A stretch of DNA of 40,889 nt from Paulinella micropora (Eukaryota > Cercozoa > Imbricatea > Euglyphida). Below, one piece after another: positions 27,375 through 38,510 of the stretch (position 1 is its first letter; the number at the start of each line of letters is the position of its first letter). Under the pieces are notes generated by a model. It was not told where the DNA came from and did no database searches. It saw nothing but the letters and a program-made list of their open reading frames with translations. Where the stretch lies: contig BJOX01000333.1 in NCBI GenBank assembly GCA_009731375.1, forward strand, positions 545,475 through 586,363, given 5' to 3'. Both the position numbers and the translations under genes were made by a program.

Positions 27375-27450
27375 GGTGGCACCGACGGGAATCGAACTGG
27401 CGACAGGTCCCAGATGGTAGAACTTGACCACTGTGCTATCACGGTGTACA
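27375..27450 (-). repeat. tRNA-derived SINE-like head with pol III A and B boxes
   Basis: On the minus strand TAGCACAGTGGT (27438-27427) fits an A box and AGTTCGATTCC (27398-27388) a B box, and the sequence ends GGTGCCACCA. The outer CACCG/CGGTG can pair, but the T stem and anticodon stem pair badly, so it is not a working tRNA. An (AAT)n tract adjoins it. A SINE or tRNA pseudogene is the best reading. Confidence 0.5.
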
Positions 27451-27503
27451 TAATAATAGTAATAATAATAGTAATAATAATAGTAATAATAATAATAATA
27501 CTC

Positions 27504-28450
27504 TATCTGATGCGTACTGATGCAGCTAATGGCATACTATGATATCCTCAACGGACATAAGCCTCCAATACACTTGTTCGAGGTCCTCCACCCCCCCGTG
27601 TCAGTCTCTCGCCTGATGATCGGGGCCACCGATGGAGCTCCTGAGGGCAAGACTGCACTAAGCCGAGGTTATTCCCCAGTCCCAGCAACCTCTTGCAAGA
27701 CGTCACCGAATGTGCAAGTGCATACACCAAGCGCGGTTGCTAGAGCTGCCTCAAAACCCCACCCATAACAATCTGGTGTCTGCTGTGTCCTGAGCTATCA
27801 ACCAGCATATGCGAAGTTTAAGATCTTTTACGCGCGCAACGACCCTCCTTCCCAGCATCTACCACCAAAGTGTTATGAGTTGGCGTCATAGTTTAACGCC
27901 TTGAGGCAATTGGGCTGGAACTCTGTTTAGCAAGTGTGACTAGGTTTTTTCATCGGGATTTCCCTCAAATATGTCACAGTCAACACTCCAAGGCAGATTT
28001 ACTATATCTGAGGCGTACTGATGCAGCTAATGACATATCCTCAACTGACATAAGCCTCCAATACCTTTGTTCGAGGTCCTCCAACCTCCAGTGTCAGTCT
28101 CTCGCCTGATGATCGGTGCCACCGATGGAGCTCCTGAGGGCAAGACTGCACTAAGCAGAGGTTATTCCGCATTCCCAGCAACCTCTTGCAAGACGTCACA
28201 GAATGTGCAAGTGCATACACCAAGCGCGGTTGCTAGAGCTGCCTCGAAACCCCACCCATAATAATCTGGTGTCTGCTGGGTCCTGTGCTATCAACCAGCA
28301 TATGCGGAGTTTAAGATCTTTTACGCGCGCAACGACCCTCCTCCCCAGCATCTACCACCAAAAGGTTATGAGTTTGCGTCACAGTTTAACGCCTTGAGGC
28401 CATTGGGCTGGAACTCTGTTTAGCAAGTGTGACTAGGTTTTTTGATCGGG

Positions 28451-28452
<2 letters not shown>
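27504..28452 (-). mobile_element. Two tandem copies of a 450-bp retroelement-tail-like repeat
   Basis: Copies at 27504-27959 and 28005-28452 agree along their whole length with scattered substitutions (for example GATGATCGGGGCCACC versus GATGATCGGTGCCACC). On the minus strand the first copy ends directly in (ATT)n, and another (ATT)n lies at the head of the second. Microsatellite tails are typical of several LINE and SINE groups, but no reverse transcriptase is present. The assignment is tentative. Confidence 0.5.
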
Positions 28453-28525
<73 letters not shown>

Positions 28526-28699
28526 GTGTATCTCCTGCCAATTGCTGAGCCAAAAGGCCATGTGCATCCAGTCCTCCATTCCATAAGGAAAGTCTCCACA
28601 CCAATCGGTGGAATAAAGGAAGTGACGGCATAGAACATTACTCTAGGAGCTTTATACCAATCAGCCCATGGAAAGGACCGATGGCCTATGTACTCCCTA

Positions 28700-28762
<63 letters not shown>
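28453..28762. repeat. (AAT)n arrays around a 170-bp unique block
   Basis: (AAT)n at 28452-28525 and 28702-28762. The block between them reads on the minus strand as REYIGHRSFPWADWYKAPRV, then MFYAVTSFIPPIGVETFLM and EWRTGCTWPFGSAIGRRYT. The composition is protein-like, but there is no start or known domain. It may be a retroelement fragment. Confidence 0.45.
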
Positions 28763-29106
28763 CTGGCAGCGTGTCGCACCCGGGGCCCGCCGGGGGCGGG
28801 GGCCGTCAAGTTCCGTCAACGTACCAATCATTTAAGCTGAAGTTGCCAACAGAGGAGTGAGAAAAGCCAACGAAATTATTTACTAATACTACATCAATAC
28901 AAATGAATGAATACTGTACTATCAGATGATGCATAAATTGAAATATGACGGCTTGGTAGAGATTGTGCATGTATGAACATGAAAAAAGCAATGAAGAACA
29001 GTAACTATACCGGTATAGCCTTGTATGTTATCGTACGATGTTGTTAAGTGATTTCCAAAGTACACGCATTTGGAGCCGCCTCGGCGATTTGATCACCGCA
29101 TTGAAG
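28763..29106. other. No gene recognised
   Basis: Begins with a GC-rich patch (CCCGGGGCCCGCCGGGGGCG, 28777-28800) and continues AT-rich. Nothing else was identified. Confidence 0.4.
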
Positions 29107-29236
29107 TTAGGATTAGGTTAGTGGTCTGGGTTTAAGGTCTGGGCTGGCTAGGGCTTGGGTTAGGGTTCAGGGTTAAGGGTTATGGTTAGGGGTGGGATTA
29201 GGGGTGGGGTAAGTGTTAGGGTTAGGGTTAGAGTTA
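29107..29236 (+). repeat. Degenerate TTAGGG-like (interstitial telomere-like) tract
   Basis: About 130 bp of variants of GGGTTA/GGGGTTA, with a short exact stretch TTAGGGTTAGGGTTAGAG near 29216-29233. The sequence on both sides is ordinary, so this is internal rather than a chromosome end in this assembly. Confidence 0.65.
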
Positions 29237-29979
29237 GACTTATGGGTATAACACTAACTTCAATCGGCATTGCCTGGAGCTCCGAACGACGGCGTCTGCC
29301 CCACACAACGCTTTCCATGATGTTGCAGCTTTGTGTCTGTGCATGCGCACGAGCTGGTGTCCTCTTTCTGGACAAATAGCCATGGGTCCTCCCTGTCAGA
29401 ATGTTTTCACTACTCGAGTTCGAAATGAAATGCCATTCGTATTTTCTTTCCTCTGTTACCGTTTTGTTGCCTTTCTGTGGGGATATCTAGCCATGAGCGC
29501 AGAAAAGAGCAAGAACAGGACGTTGAGACGACATAGCTGAGAAGGAAAACACACTCCAAGCAGGAGCGGCTTGGCTCAAGAAATGATACACCTACAGACG
29601 AAGCAGATGAATGTATATTTTTACACACATATTACTATGTATATATTTATAGAAGGGGGAGTGGGTGGGAGGAAAGGGGGGGGGGGGGGGGGGGGGGGGG
29701 GGGGAAAAGAGGGGGAAAANNNNNNNNNNNNNNNNNNNNNNNNNNNNNNNNNNNNNNNNNNNNNNNNNNNNNNNNNNNNNNNNNNNNNNNNNNNNNNNNN
29801 NNNNNNNNNNNNNNNNNNNNNNNNNNNNNNNNNNNNNNNNNNNNNNNNNNNNNNNNNNNNNNNNNNNNNNNNNNNNNNNNNNNNNNNNNNNNNNNNNNNN
29901 NNNNNNNNNNNNNNNNNNNNNNNNNNNNNNNNNNNNNNNNNNNNNNNNNNNNTTTTTTTTTTTTTTTTTTTTTTTTTTA

Positions 29980-30036
<57 letters not shown>

Positions 30037-30118
30037 GGACAAGAAGCAGGAAAAGAACGACAAGAAAGGAGTATGAAAAGAAATGACAAGAAAGAAGGAA
30101 AGAAGCAAATGGCGGGTG
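29237..30118. other. Unassigned DNA, then poly-G, gap, poly-T and poly-G
   Basis: 29237-29650 shows no gene. A G-rich run (about 29679-29704) enters a gap (29720-29952). On the far side are T28 and then a G run of about 50 (29985-30034). Confidence 0.6.
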
Positions 30119-30150
30119 GCTTTCCGCTGACATCGTTGAAGTAGTGACAG
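30119..30150 (+). repeat. CCGCTGAC-GTTGAAGTAGTG repeat, first of three
   Basis: CCGCTGACATCGTTGAAGTA followed by GTGACAGGT. Related copies lie at about 30276-30305 and 31866-31895, flanking the Tc1/mariner relic at different distances. Origin unknown. Confidence 0.6.
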
Positions 30151-30464
30151 GTTATTAAAAGAGAAATATGAAGCAGAAGAGAAACCAAAAACACCACCAC
30201 CACCACCACCAGCAGAAACAACAGCAACAACAACAACAACAACAACAATGACAACATGGTAGGGTGCATTCTCTGATCCGCTGACGTGGTTGAAGTAGTG
30301 ACATGTCTTTTATAAGAGAAAACATGAACCAGAGACAGAAACGACAAGAAAGAAGGAAAGAGACCATGGTAAGGTATGTATGTATGTATGCATGCATGTA
30401 TGTATGTATGTATGTATGTATGTATGTATGTACGTTTGTATGTACGTATGTATGTATTTATGTA

Positions 30465-31754
30465 AGAGGTGGTTCAAAATTTTCAGGCCATACATTCACC
30501 CCTATGTTTCCCTGAGCTAGCGCTGCAGCCTATGGCCCAGGTTATATGCACAGCAAGTACAGAACGCACAGATGTGTATGCCTCAACCACACCTCCCCAC
30601 TCGCTCTCCCTGGCGAGACTTGAGAACAGTTGTAAAAATCTCAAAGAAATCGGGTCAAAATTAAGGCCCATTTATTACACAGTTTCAACTTTTCTATATT
30701 CTCTCCAGCAAAAGCAAATGGGGGAGGTGTAATTGAGGGAAACAGATCTGTGAGTGTTATGCATGCTGTTCATATTAGCTGCGCCATAGGCTGTAGCGCT
30801 TGCTCAGGAGAAGATAGGGTGAAGTATGTATGTATCCCACCATCTCAGAAAAGGACCGCCCTTAGGGACCGGGAGGCTATCTTTCCCTGAGCAAGCGCTT
30901 CAAGATATGGCGCAGCTTATATGCACAGCACGCATAACGCCCACGGACATGTGCCCCGCAACCACACCTCCCCACTCGCTCTCCCTAGCGAGAAATTAGA
31001 ATTCGAAAAGGGTCCAAAATCGGTCAAAGGCCACCGTCGGGACCATGAGGTTATCTTTCTCTGAGCAAGCGCTGAAACCTGTTGCGCAGCTTATATGCAC
31101 AATACGCATAAAGCCCATAGATGTGTGTCCCGCAACTATACCTCTCCACTCGCTCTCTGGCAATTTTAGAAAAGTTGGAAAAAGGTCCAAAATCGATCAG
31201 ACGAAGGACCACCCTCGGGACCAGGCCATGTTGCCCCCAAATCTGCCGATCTGAATTCGATCAAAAACGTATGGGGCTACATAGGAGGACTAAGTGTCAT
31301 GCGCCCAACAACAATGCCCGCTCAAGATCTGGCGAGAGGTGGACATGAAGATGGTGCAGAAATAATGCGAAGGGGATGAGAGAAAGACTGATTACTGTCA
31401 TCAACACTGGGGGAGAAAGGACTGAAAGGACTGACTAGCTGCATCCTGTGGAAGCTCACGACCGCAGCACCCCAATACAACAGCGGCAAAATAGCTTTGC
31501 TCGATGCGTAAAAGAAGGAAGTAATTATAAGTAAAATCCTACAGTCTCAGGGTAACCTTAAGTTTTCCCGATTTTTTGCGACTTTTACAGCTGTTCTCAA
31601 GTCTCGCCAGGGAGAGCGAGTGGGGAGGTAGGGTTGAGGGATACATATCTGTGCGTGCTGTACTTACTGCGCATATAACCTGGCCGCAGGCTGCAGCACT
31701 AGCTCAGGGAAAGATAGGGGTGAATGTATGGCTCGAAACTTTTGAACCACCTCT
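30465..31754. mobile_element. Decayed 1.29-kb Tc1/mariner element with nested end copies
   Basis: AGAGGTGGTTCAAAA at 30465 is matched in inverse at the right end (GAACCACCTCT to 31754). TA lies on both sides within (TATG)n, the usual Tc1/mariner target. The inverted ends extend about 190 bp (CCTGAGCTAGCGCTGCAGCC, CCCCACTCGCTCTCCCT). Further copies of this end lie inside: plus-oriented near 30880-31010 and 31040-31190, minus-oriented near 30720-30825. This points to nested or rearranged non-autonomous elements around one coding remnant. Confidence 0.8.
31230..31379 (+). pseudogene. Remnant of Tc1/mariner transposase C-terminal catalytic block
   Basis: One frame reads SADLNSIKNVWGYIGG, matching the family motif PDLNPIENVW that carries the last catalytic residues of DD34E/D transposases. 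Only about 50 codons remain, ending TGA 31377-31379. The upstream catalytic domain is missing, so it is not functional. Confidence 0.7.
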
Positions 31755-31904
31755 TATGTATGTATATATATGTATGTATGCATGTATGTATGTATGTATG
31801 TATGCATGCATGTATGTATATATGTATGCATGTATGTATGTATGTATGTATGTATGCTGACTCTGATCCGCTGACGTCGTTAAAGTAGTGGCAGGTCTTG
31901 CATC

Positions 31905-32347
31905 GCCAAGACGTCGCTCCTTCACACACCAAACACCAAGCTATCTATCTATCTGTCTATCTATCTATCTATCTTATGTGTGCCTAGCCATACGCCTATA
32001 AGTCACATGCCGAAATAGCGACGGGAAGCACAATCCTGTTCCCTCAGGGTGCCCTTTCTCGCTTGTTGAGCCCGGAATAAAACCCACAGTGCTCTGTCGG
32101 TTTATACTAGACTGTCGAACAGTCTCGAAACTCCATCTGCTTACTGGGCCCTCTGTAATGGAGGTGGGAGCTCGTTCTGCAAGGGGCGCTTTATGGAACG
32201 AGCCCTGGCCCCGCCTGGTACTAGGGAGCTTTGGTATTGCCTGTATCAGTCCCTTCCGTGCAAACATCACGGCTTAGCTGGGCATCGGGTTAATACTTTA
32301 CCCAAGACGTCGCTCCTTCACACACCAAACACCAAGCGATCGATCTA

Positions 32348-32388
<41 letters not shown>

Positions 32389-32845
32389 CGGAGTGAACCA
32401 AGGCCACTTGAGGTGTCACTGACCCTCCCTTGGGCTTGATGTTTTGAAATGGGTGCCATCTGTCGACAGACAGAGAATTAGGGGATGGTGTGGGTGTGCT
32501 GGGCCCGTGGTGGGGTGCCTTATGTGTGCCTAGCCATACGCCTATAAGTCACATGCCGAAATAGCGACGGGAAGCACAATCCTGTTCCCTCAGGGTGCCC
32601 TTTCTCGCTTGTTGAGCCCGGAATAAAACCCACAGTGCTCTGTCGGTTTATACTAGACTGTCGAACAGTCTCGAAACTCCATCTGCTTACTGGGCCCTCT
32701 GTAATGGAGGTGGGAGCTCGTTCTGCAAGGGGCGCTTATGGAACGAGCCCTGGCCCCGCCTGGTACTAGGGAGCTTTGGTATCGCCTGTATCAGTCCCTT
32801 CCGTGCAAACATCACGGCTTAGCTGGGCATCGGGTCAATACTTTA
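31905..32845 (+). repeat. Tandem duplication containing 327-bp near-identical copies
   Basis: 31973-32300 and 32519-32845 (TATGTGTGCCTAGCCATACG to GGGTnAATACTTTA) differ at about three positions. The lead-in GACGTCGCTCCTTCACACAC plus CAAACACCAAGC and an (ATCT)n tract is also duplicated (31908 and 32306). The copies hold short frames but no recognised protein or RNA. Confidence 0.85.
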
Positions 32846-33104
32846 TTCACAGACTTCCTTGGTTGACGAAATCAGAAGCTCCTTTTTTCTGACATTAGTC
32901 GATATCTCATCTATCTACCTATCTATCTTTCTATCTACCTACCTACCTACCTACCTACCTACCTACCTATTCTACCTGTCTACCTATATATCTACCTACC
33001 TACCATCCCCATCCATCCGTCCATCCTCCATCCATCTAATCCATCTAATCCATCTAATAATCCATCTAATCTATCTAATCTATCTAATCTATCTAATCTA
33101 TCTA

Positions 33105-33171
<67 letters not shown>

Positions 33172-33176
33172 CATCC

Positions 33177-33213
<37 letters not shown>

Positions 33214-33421
33214 ACTATCTATCTGCCTACCTACCTACCTACCTACCTACCTACCTATCTACCTACCTATCTATCTATCTATCTAGCTATCTATCTATCT
33301 AACTATCTATCTATCCATCCATCCCATCCATCCATCCATCCATCCATCCATCCATCTATCTATCTATCTATCCATCCATCCATCCATCCATCTATCCATC
33401 CATCCATCCATCCATCCATCC

Positions 33422-33474
<53 letters not shown>

Positions 33475-34468
33475 GCTGTACCAACAGGGAGTGCGTAGTA
33501 AGCTCCACAGCGCCCGCAGCCCTATGTATGATGTCATGTATGTATGTATGTACATACATACGTACGTACGTACGTACGTATGTCTGTATGTATGTATGTA
33601 TGTATGTATGAATGTATGAATGTATGTATGTATGTACGTATTGTAATGTCATGTCGCGTCGCGTCATGTCATGTCATGCCATGCCATGTCATGTCATGTC
33701 ATGTCATGTCATGTCATGGCATGGATGGCATGTTATGTTATGTTATGTTATGTTATGTTATGTTATGTTGTGTTATGTTATGTTTTGTTATGTATGTATG
33801 TATGTATGTATGTGTGTATGTATGTATGTATGTATGTATGTATGTATGTATGTATGTACGTACGTACGTACGTACGTACGTATATACGTACGCACGTTAG
33901 ATGTATGTATGTATGTATGTATGTATGCATGTATGCATGCATGTATGTAGTATGTATGTATGTATGTATGTATGTACGTACGTACGTACGTACGTACTAA
34001 CGTAACGTACGTACGTAACGTACGTACTAACGTAACGTACGTAACGTACGTACGTACGTACGTACGTACGTATGTATGTATGTATGTATGTATTATCTGT
34101 ATGTACCGCGCCGCCTTGTTGCGCTTGTGGTTGCTGTACTACAGTGGCCTCTGTGAACCAAAACATTATCAGCATGTATAAAGTATATAAATAGAATGAT
34201 CGTGTTATCATTTAAACGTGTATTGTATGTGTATGTATGTATGTATGTATGTATGTATGCATGTATGTACGTATGCATGTATGTATGCAGTTGCCTCTGC
34301 GACAAGAGACGAGCTCAGTAAACAAAGAAAGAAACAAACGAACAAACATACAAAAGAAGAGAGAGAGAGAGAAAGAAAGAAAGAGAGAGAGAGAGAGATA
34401 GACAAAGAGAGAGAGAGAGAGAGAGGGAGGGAGAGAGAGACCGGTTACTTTGTCGGCTTGATAGGGTT

Positions 34469-34517
<49 letters not shown>

Positions 34518-34540
34518 TACTGTGTCGGCTTGATAGGGTT

Positions 34541-34626
<86 letters not shown>

Positions 34627-34631
34627 AGTGG
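32846..34631. repeat. Tetranucleotide arrays: (ATCT)n, (ACCT)n, (ATCC)n, (TATG)n, (TACG)n, then (GA)n
   Basis: (ATCT/ACCT/ATCC)n at 32909-33474; (TATG/TACG)n with a pentamer stretch of TCATG/TTATG at about 33645-33790, continuing to 34095 with TACG blocks; (TATG)n at 34227-34288; then (GA)n. The (GA)n holds two copies of GACCGGTTACTnTGTCGGCT plus TGATAGGGTTTA at 34438 and 34511, before a gap at 34632-34943. No gene. Confidence 0.9.
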
Positions 34632-34943
34632 NNNNNNNNNNNNNNNNNNNNNNNNNNNNNNNNNNNNNNNNNNNNNNNNNNNNNNNNNNNNNNNNNNNNN
34701 NNNNNNNNNNNNNNNNNNNNNNNNNNNNNNNNNNNNNNNNNNNNNNNNNNNNNNNNNNNNNNNNNNNNNNNNNNNNNNNNNNNNNNNNNNNNNNNNNNNN
34801 NNNNNNNNNNNNNNNNNNNNNNNNNNNNNNNNNNNNNNNNNNNNNNNNNNNNNNNNNNNNNNNNNNNNNNNNNNNNNNNNNNNNNNNNNNNNNNNNNNNN
34901 NNNNNNNNNNNNNNNNNNNNNNNNNNNNNNNNNNNNNNNNNNN

Positions 34944-35018
34944 GAAGAAGAAGAAGAAGAAGAAGAAGAAGAAGAAGAAGAAGAAGAAGAAGAAGAAGAA
35001 GAAGAAGAAGAAGAAGAA

Positions 35019-35059
<41 letters not shown>

Positions 35060-35279
35060 GGAAGAAGAGGAAGAAGAGGAAGAGAAAGAGGAAGAAGAAG
35101 AGGAAGAAGAAGACAAGGAAGAAGAAGACAAGGAAGAAGAAGAAGAAGAAGAAGAAGAAGAAGAAGAAGAAGAAGAAGAAGAAGAAGAAGAAGAAGAAGA
35201 AGAAGAAGAACATCAACAACAACAACAAGATATATGGCTTGATATGGTTTGGAGTGCATGACCTGGTCTGACAGCACCT

Positions 35280-35311
<32 letters not shown>

Positions 35312-35455
35312 AACAACAACACCAACAACAACAACAGCAGCAGCAGCAGCAACAACAACAACAACAACAACAACACCACCACCACCAACAACAACAACAA
35401 CAACAACAACACCAACACCAACAACAACAACAACAACAACAACAACACCAACACC

Positions 35456-35490
<35 letters not shown>

Positions 35491-35495
35491 CGTCT

Positions 35496-35529
<34 letters not shown>

Positions 35530-35640
35530 GCACCACCACCACAACAACAGCAACAGCAACAACAACAACAACAACAAGATATATGGCAACAACATCATCA
35601 CCACTATCAACAACCCAACAATAACAAGACGTTGACTTTT
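34944..35640. repeat. (GAA)n then (CAA)n trinucleotide arrays
   Basis: (GAA)n at 34944-35208 with GAG and AAG interruptions, then (CAA)n at 35212-35580 with CAG and CAC islands. The long poly-Glu, poly-Arg, poly-Asn, poly-Leu and poly-Ser frames are artefacts of the repeats. Confidence 0.9.
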
Positions 35641-35673
35641 GTCAACACCATCATCATCACCATCATCATCATC

Positions 35674-35968
35674 AGGCTCGTATCACACCACCCCGAATTC
35701 GGGAGTCGGGGTATCTGAGACGGTCGAAACGGAAGCCTTCGCCAGAAAAGACCCAAAGGGCCGGTATTCTTTTTTGCAGGTTACGGGCCGGGGCCAAGAG
35801 CCCAAAAACGTTACATCCACCCCGCATAGGCCGTGGATGCCAGTGTTGGGCATACATCGAATTATCGTTAGGGTTTTACCTCTCCCGGCGATCCCAACAC
35901 TCTTGCAGACCGTTTCACACACCCCGAAAAAGTCCCGAACCCAAATTCGGGGTGGTGTGAAATGAGCC

Positions 35969-35969
<1 letters not shown>
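35674..35969. mobile_element. 296-bp MITE-like element in a (CAT)n array
   Basis: Left end AGGCTCGTATCACACCACC then CCGAATTCGGG; right end CCCAAATTCGGGG then TGGTGTGAAATGAGCCT. These are inverse matches of about 30 bp with a few mismatches. (ATC)n lies on both sides, so the exact target duplication cannot be read. There is no coding capacity of note. Confidence 0.75.
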
Positions 35970-36008
<39 letters not shown>

Positions 36009-36092
36009 TATCATCGTCATCATCATCGTCATCATCATCATCATCGTCATCATCATCGTCATCGTCATCATCATCATCATCATCATCGTCAC

Positions 36093-36129
<37 letters not shown>

Positions 36130-36182
36130 GTCATCATCATCATCGTCATCGTCATCATCATCATCATCATCATCATCATCTG

Positions 36183-36220
<38 letters not shown>

Positions 36221-36227
36221 GTCGTCG

Positions 36228-36259
<32 letters not shown>

Positions 36260-36349
36260 GTCATCATCATCATCATCATCATCGTCATCGTCATCATCAT
36301 CATCATCATCGTCATCATCGTCATCATCATCATCATCATCATCATCGTC

Positions 36350-36381
<32 letters not shown>

Positions 36382-36407
36382 CGTCGTCATCATCATCATC
36401 ATCATCG

Positions 36408-36442
<35 letters not shown>

Positions 36443-36602
36443 GTCATCGTCATCATCATCATCGTCATCATCATCATCATCATCATCATCATCGTCATCG
36501 TCATCATCATCATCATCATCATCGTCATCATCATCATCATCATCATCATCAACCACAACACCACACCCATAGCAAACAACAATATGAGCAGCAACAACAG
36601 GT

Positions 36603-36652
<50 letters not shown>

Positions 36653-36677
36653 CAGATAGATAGATAGATAGACAGAC

Positions 36678-36744
<67 letters not shown>

Positions 36745-36770
36745 ATCTAGATAGATAGATAGATAGAATC

Positions 36771-36825
<55 letters not shown>

Positions 36826-36906
36826 TGTACTTGTCCCTGTACGATTGCCCCCTGGCGCGCGACCGGTTGCCCAATAGGAACACCTCACACATAGATAGAT
36901 AGATAA

Positions 36907-36966
<60 letters not shown>

Positions 36967-36983
36967 GTTGGTAGAAAGATAGG

Positions 36984-37026
<43 letters not shown>

Positions 37027-37027
37027 A

Positions 37028-37091
<64 letters not shown>

Positions 37092-37123
37092 TTGGTAGAT
37101 AGATAGATAGTTAGATAGATAGG

Positions 37124-37170
<47 letters not shown>

Positions 37171-37180
37171 GAAAGCTTAC
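35970..37180. repeat. (CAT)n with CGT variants, then (GATA)n
   Basis: (CAT)n at 35970-36550 with many single CGT units, then (GATA)n at 36604-36825 and 36892-37170. A 66-bp unique block between them (36826-36891) has no recognised feature. The poly-Asp, poly-His and poly-Met frames are repeat artefacts. Confidence 0.9.
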
Positions 37181-37289
37181 AGGGTGTACAATGATTAAAT
37201 ATACATGTGTGTGTATGTATATGTTTTACCTTGTTGTGCGATGGGTCGTGCGATGGGCACGCCCTGCACCGGCCGCTGCGCACCCTGCT

Positions 37290-37625
37290 GCTGCTCCCAG
37301 TGCGGCTGTTCGGCCTATCGATAAATATTAAATATCTATCTGCCAGTACGGCTGTTCGGCCTATCGATAAATATTATGATATATCTGTCCACGTAGCCCC
37401 CCCTGCTGCTACCAGTACGGCTGTTCGGCTTATCGATAAATATTAAATATCTATCTGCCAGTACGGCTGTTCGGCCTATCAAATATTATATTCTATCTAA
37501 TGATCCCCCAGCTGGTGCCAGTACGGCTGTTCGGCCTATCGATAAATATTATGATATATCTGTCCACGTAGCCCCCCTGCTGCTGCTACCAGTACGGCTG
37601 TCCGGCCTATCGATAAATAAAAGTA
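37290..37625 (+). repeat. Minisatellite with core GTACGGCTGTTCGGCCTATC
   Basis: The core, usually preceded by CCA and followed by GATAAATATT, occurs about six times. The spacer alternates between a short form (AAATATCTATCTGC) and a long form (ATGATATATCTGTCCACGTA, then GCCCCCCTGCTGCT). This makes a higher-order repeat of two unit types. Confidence 0.8.
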
Positions 37626-37739
37626 TAATATAATCTATCTATCTATCTACTAGATAGGCCATCTATCTATCTATCTACTGCACCGGCCGCTGTGCGCCCT
37701 GCTGCTGCTGCTGCCAGTAAAAAATCGGATAGCCAGCGA

Positions 37740-38215
37740 CACTTTGGGTGAGCCGCTACAGGCTGTTGATAGGGCTGTGGTCTGGCTTCTGGCAAGCTAT
37801 CTCCCTGCCTACTTGCCTACCTTACCTCACCTACCTTACCTACCTACCTACCTACCTACCTATCCAGCCATGTAGCTATCTGACCTGTGGATCGAGAGGC
37901 GCTGCTACAGGCTTTTGGTACCGCTGTGGTGTCTCGCACCAAGCTATATACTTACCTACTTACCTACCTTACTTTACCTTACCTTACCTTACCTTACCTA
38001 CCTACTTACCTACCTACCTACCTACCCAGCTATCTAGCTACATGAGTTGTGGGTACAGAGGGGTTGCTACAGGCTGTTAGTAGGGCTGTGATGCGGCTTG
38101 CGGCCAGCTATCTACCTACCAACTTGCCTATGTACCTTACCTAACTTAACTACCTTACCTTACCTACCTACCTACCTCCATATCCAATCTATCTAATCTA
38201 TACAGCAGTAGTAGC

Positions 38216-38304
<89 letters not shown>

Positions 38305-38323
38305 ATAGTAGTAGTAGTAGAAA

Positions 38324-38398
<75 letters not shown>

Positions 38399-38510
38399 TA
38401 CTAGTAGTAGTAGTAGTAGTCTAGATATGTGACCTGTGGGTATAAAGGGGATGCTACAGGCTGCTGGTAAGGTTGTGGTGTGCCTTGCGCCACCGAGGGC
38501 GAAGACAACG
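37740..38510 (+). repeat. Satellite of about 160-bp units with embedded (TACC)n and (TAG)n
   Basis: GCTACAGGCTGTTGnTAGGG and CTGTGGTnTGGCTTnnGGC recur at about 37755, 37909, 38067 and 38452. Each of the first three is followed by CAAGCTAT- or CAGCTATC-like sequence and a (TACC/TTAC)n tract. Before the fourth copy, (TAG)n fills 38211-38420. Confidence 0.8.

Noticed and set aside
27375-27450. A functional tRNA gene
   Set aside because: A and B boxes are present, but the T stem and anticodon stem do not pair, so it was listed as SINE-like instead.
28763-28820. Ribosomal RNA fragment (GC-rich patch with CCGTCAAGTTCCGTCAACG)
   Set aside because: Too short, and I cannot match it to a conserved rRNA helix from the sequence alone.
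36176-36556. Long open frames of poly-Asp, poly-His, poly-Met, poly-Ser, poly-Leu and similar (also 34944-35210, 35250-35540, 8575-9580)
   Set aside because: They are translations of pure trinucleotide arrays, open in several frames on both strands, with no unique sequence or splice support.
37290-37625. CRISPR-like array
   Set aside because: Repeats and spacers resemble each other, spacer types recur, the context is eukaryotic and there are no cas genes; it is a minisatellite.
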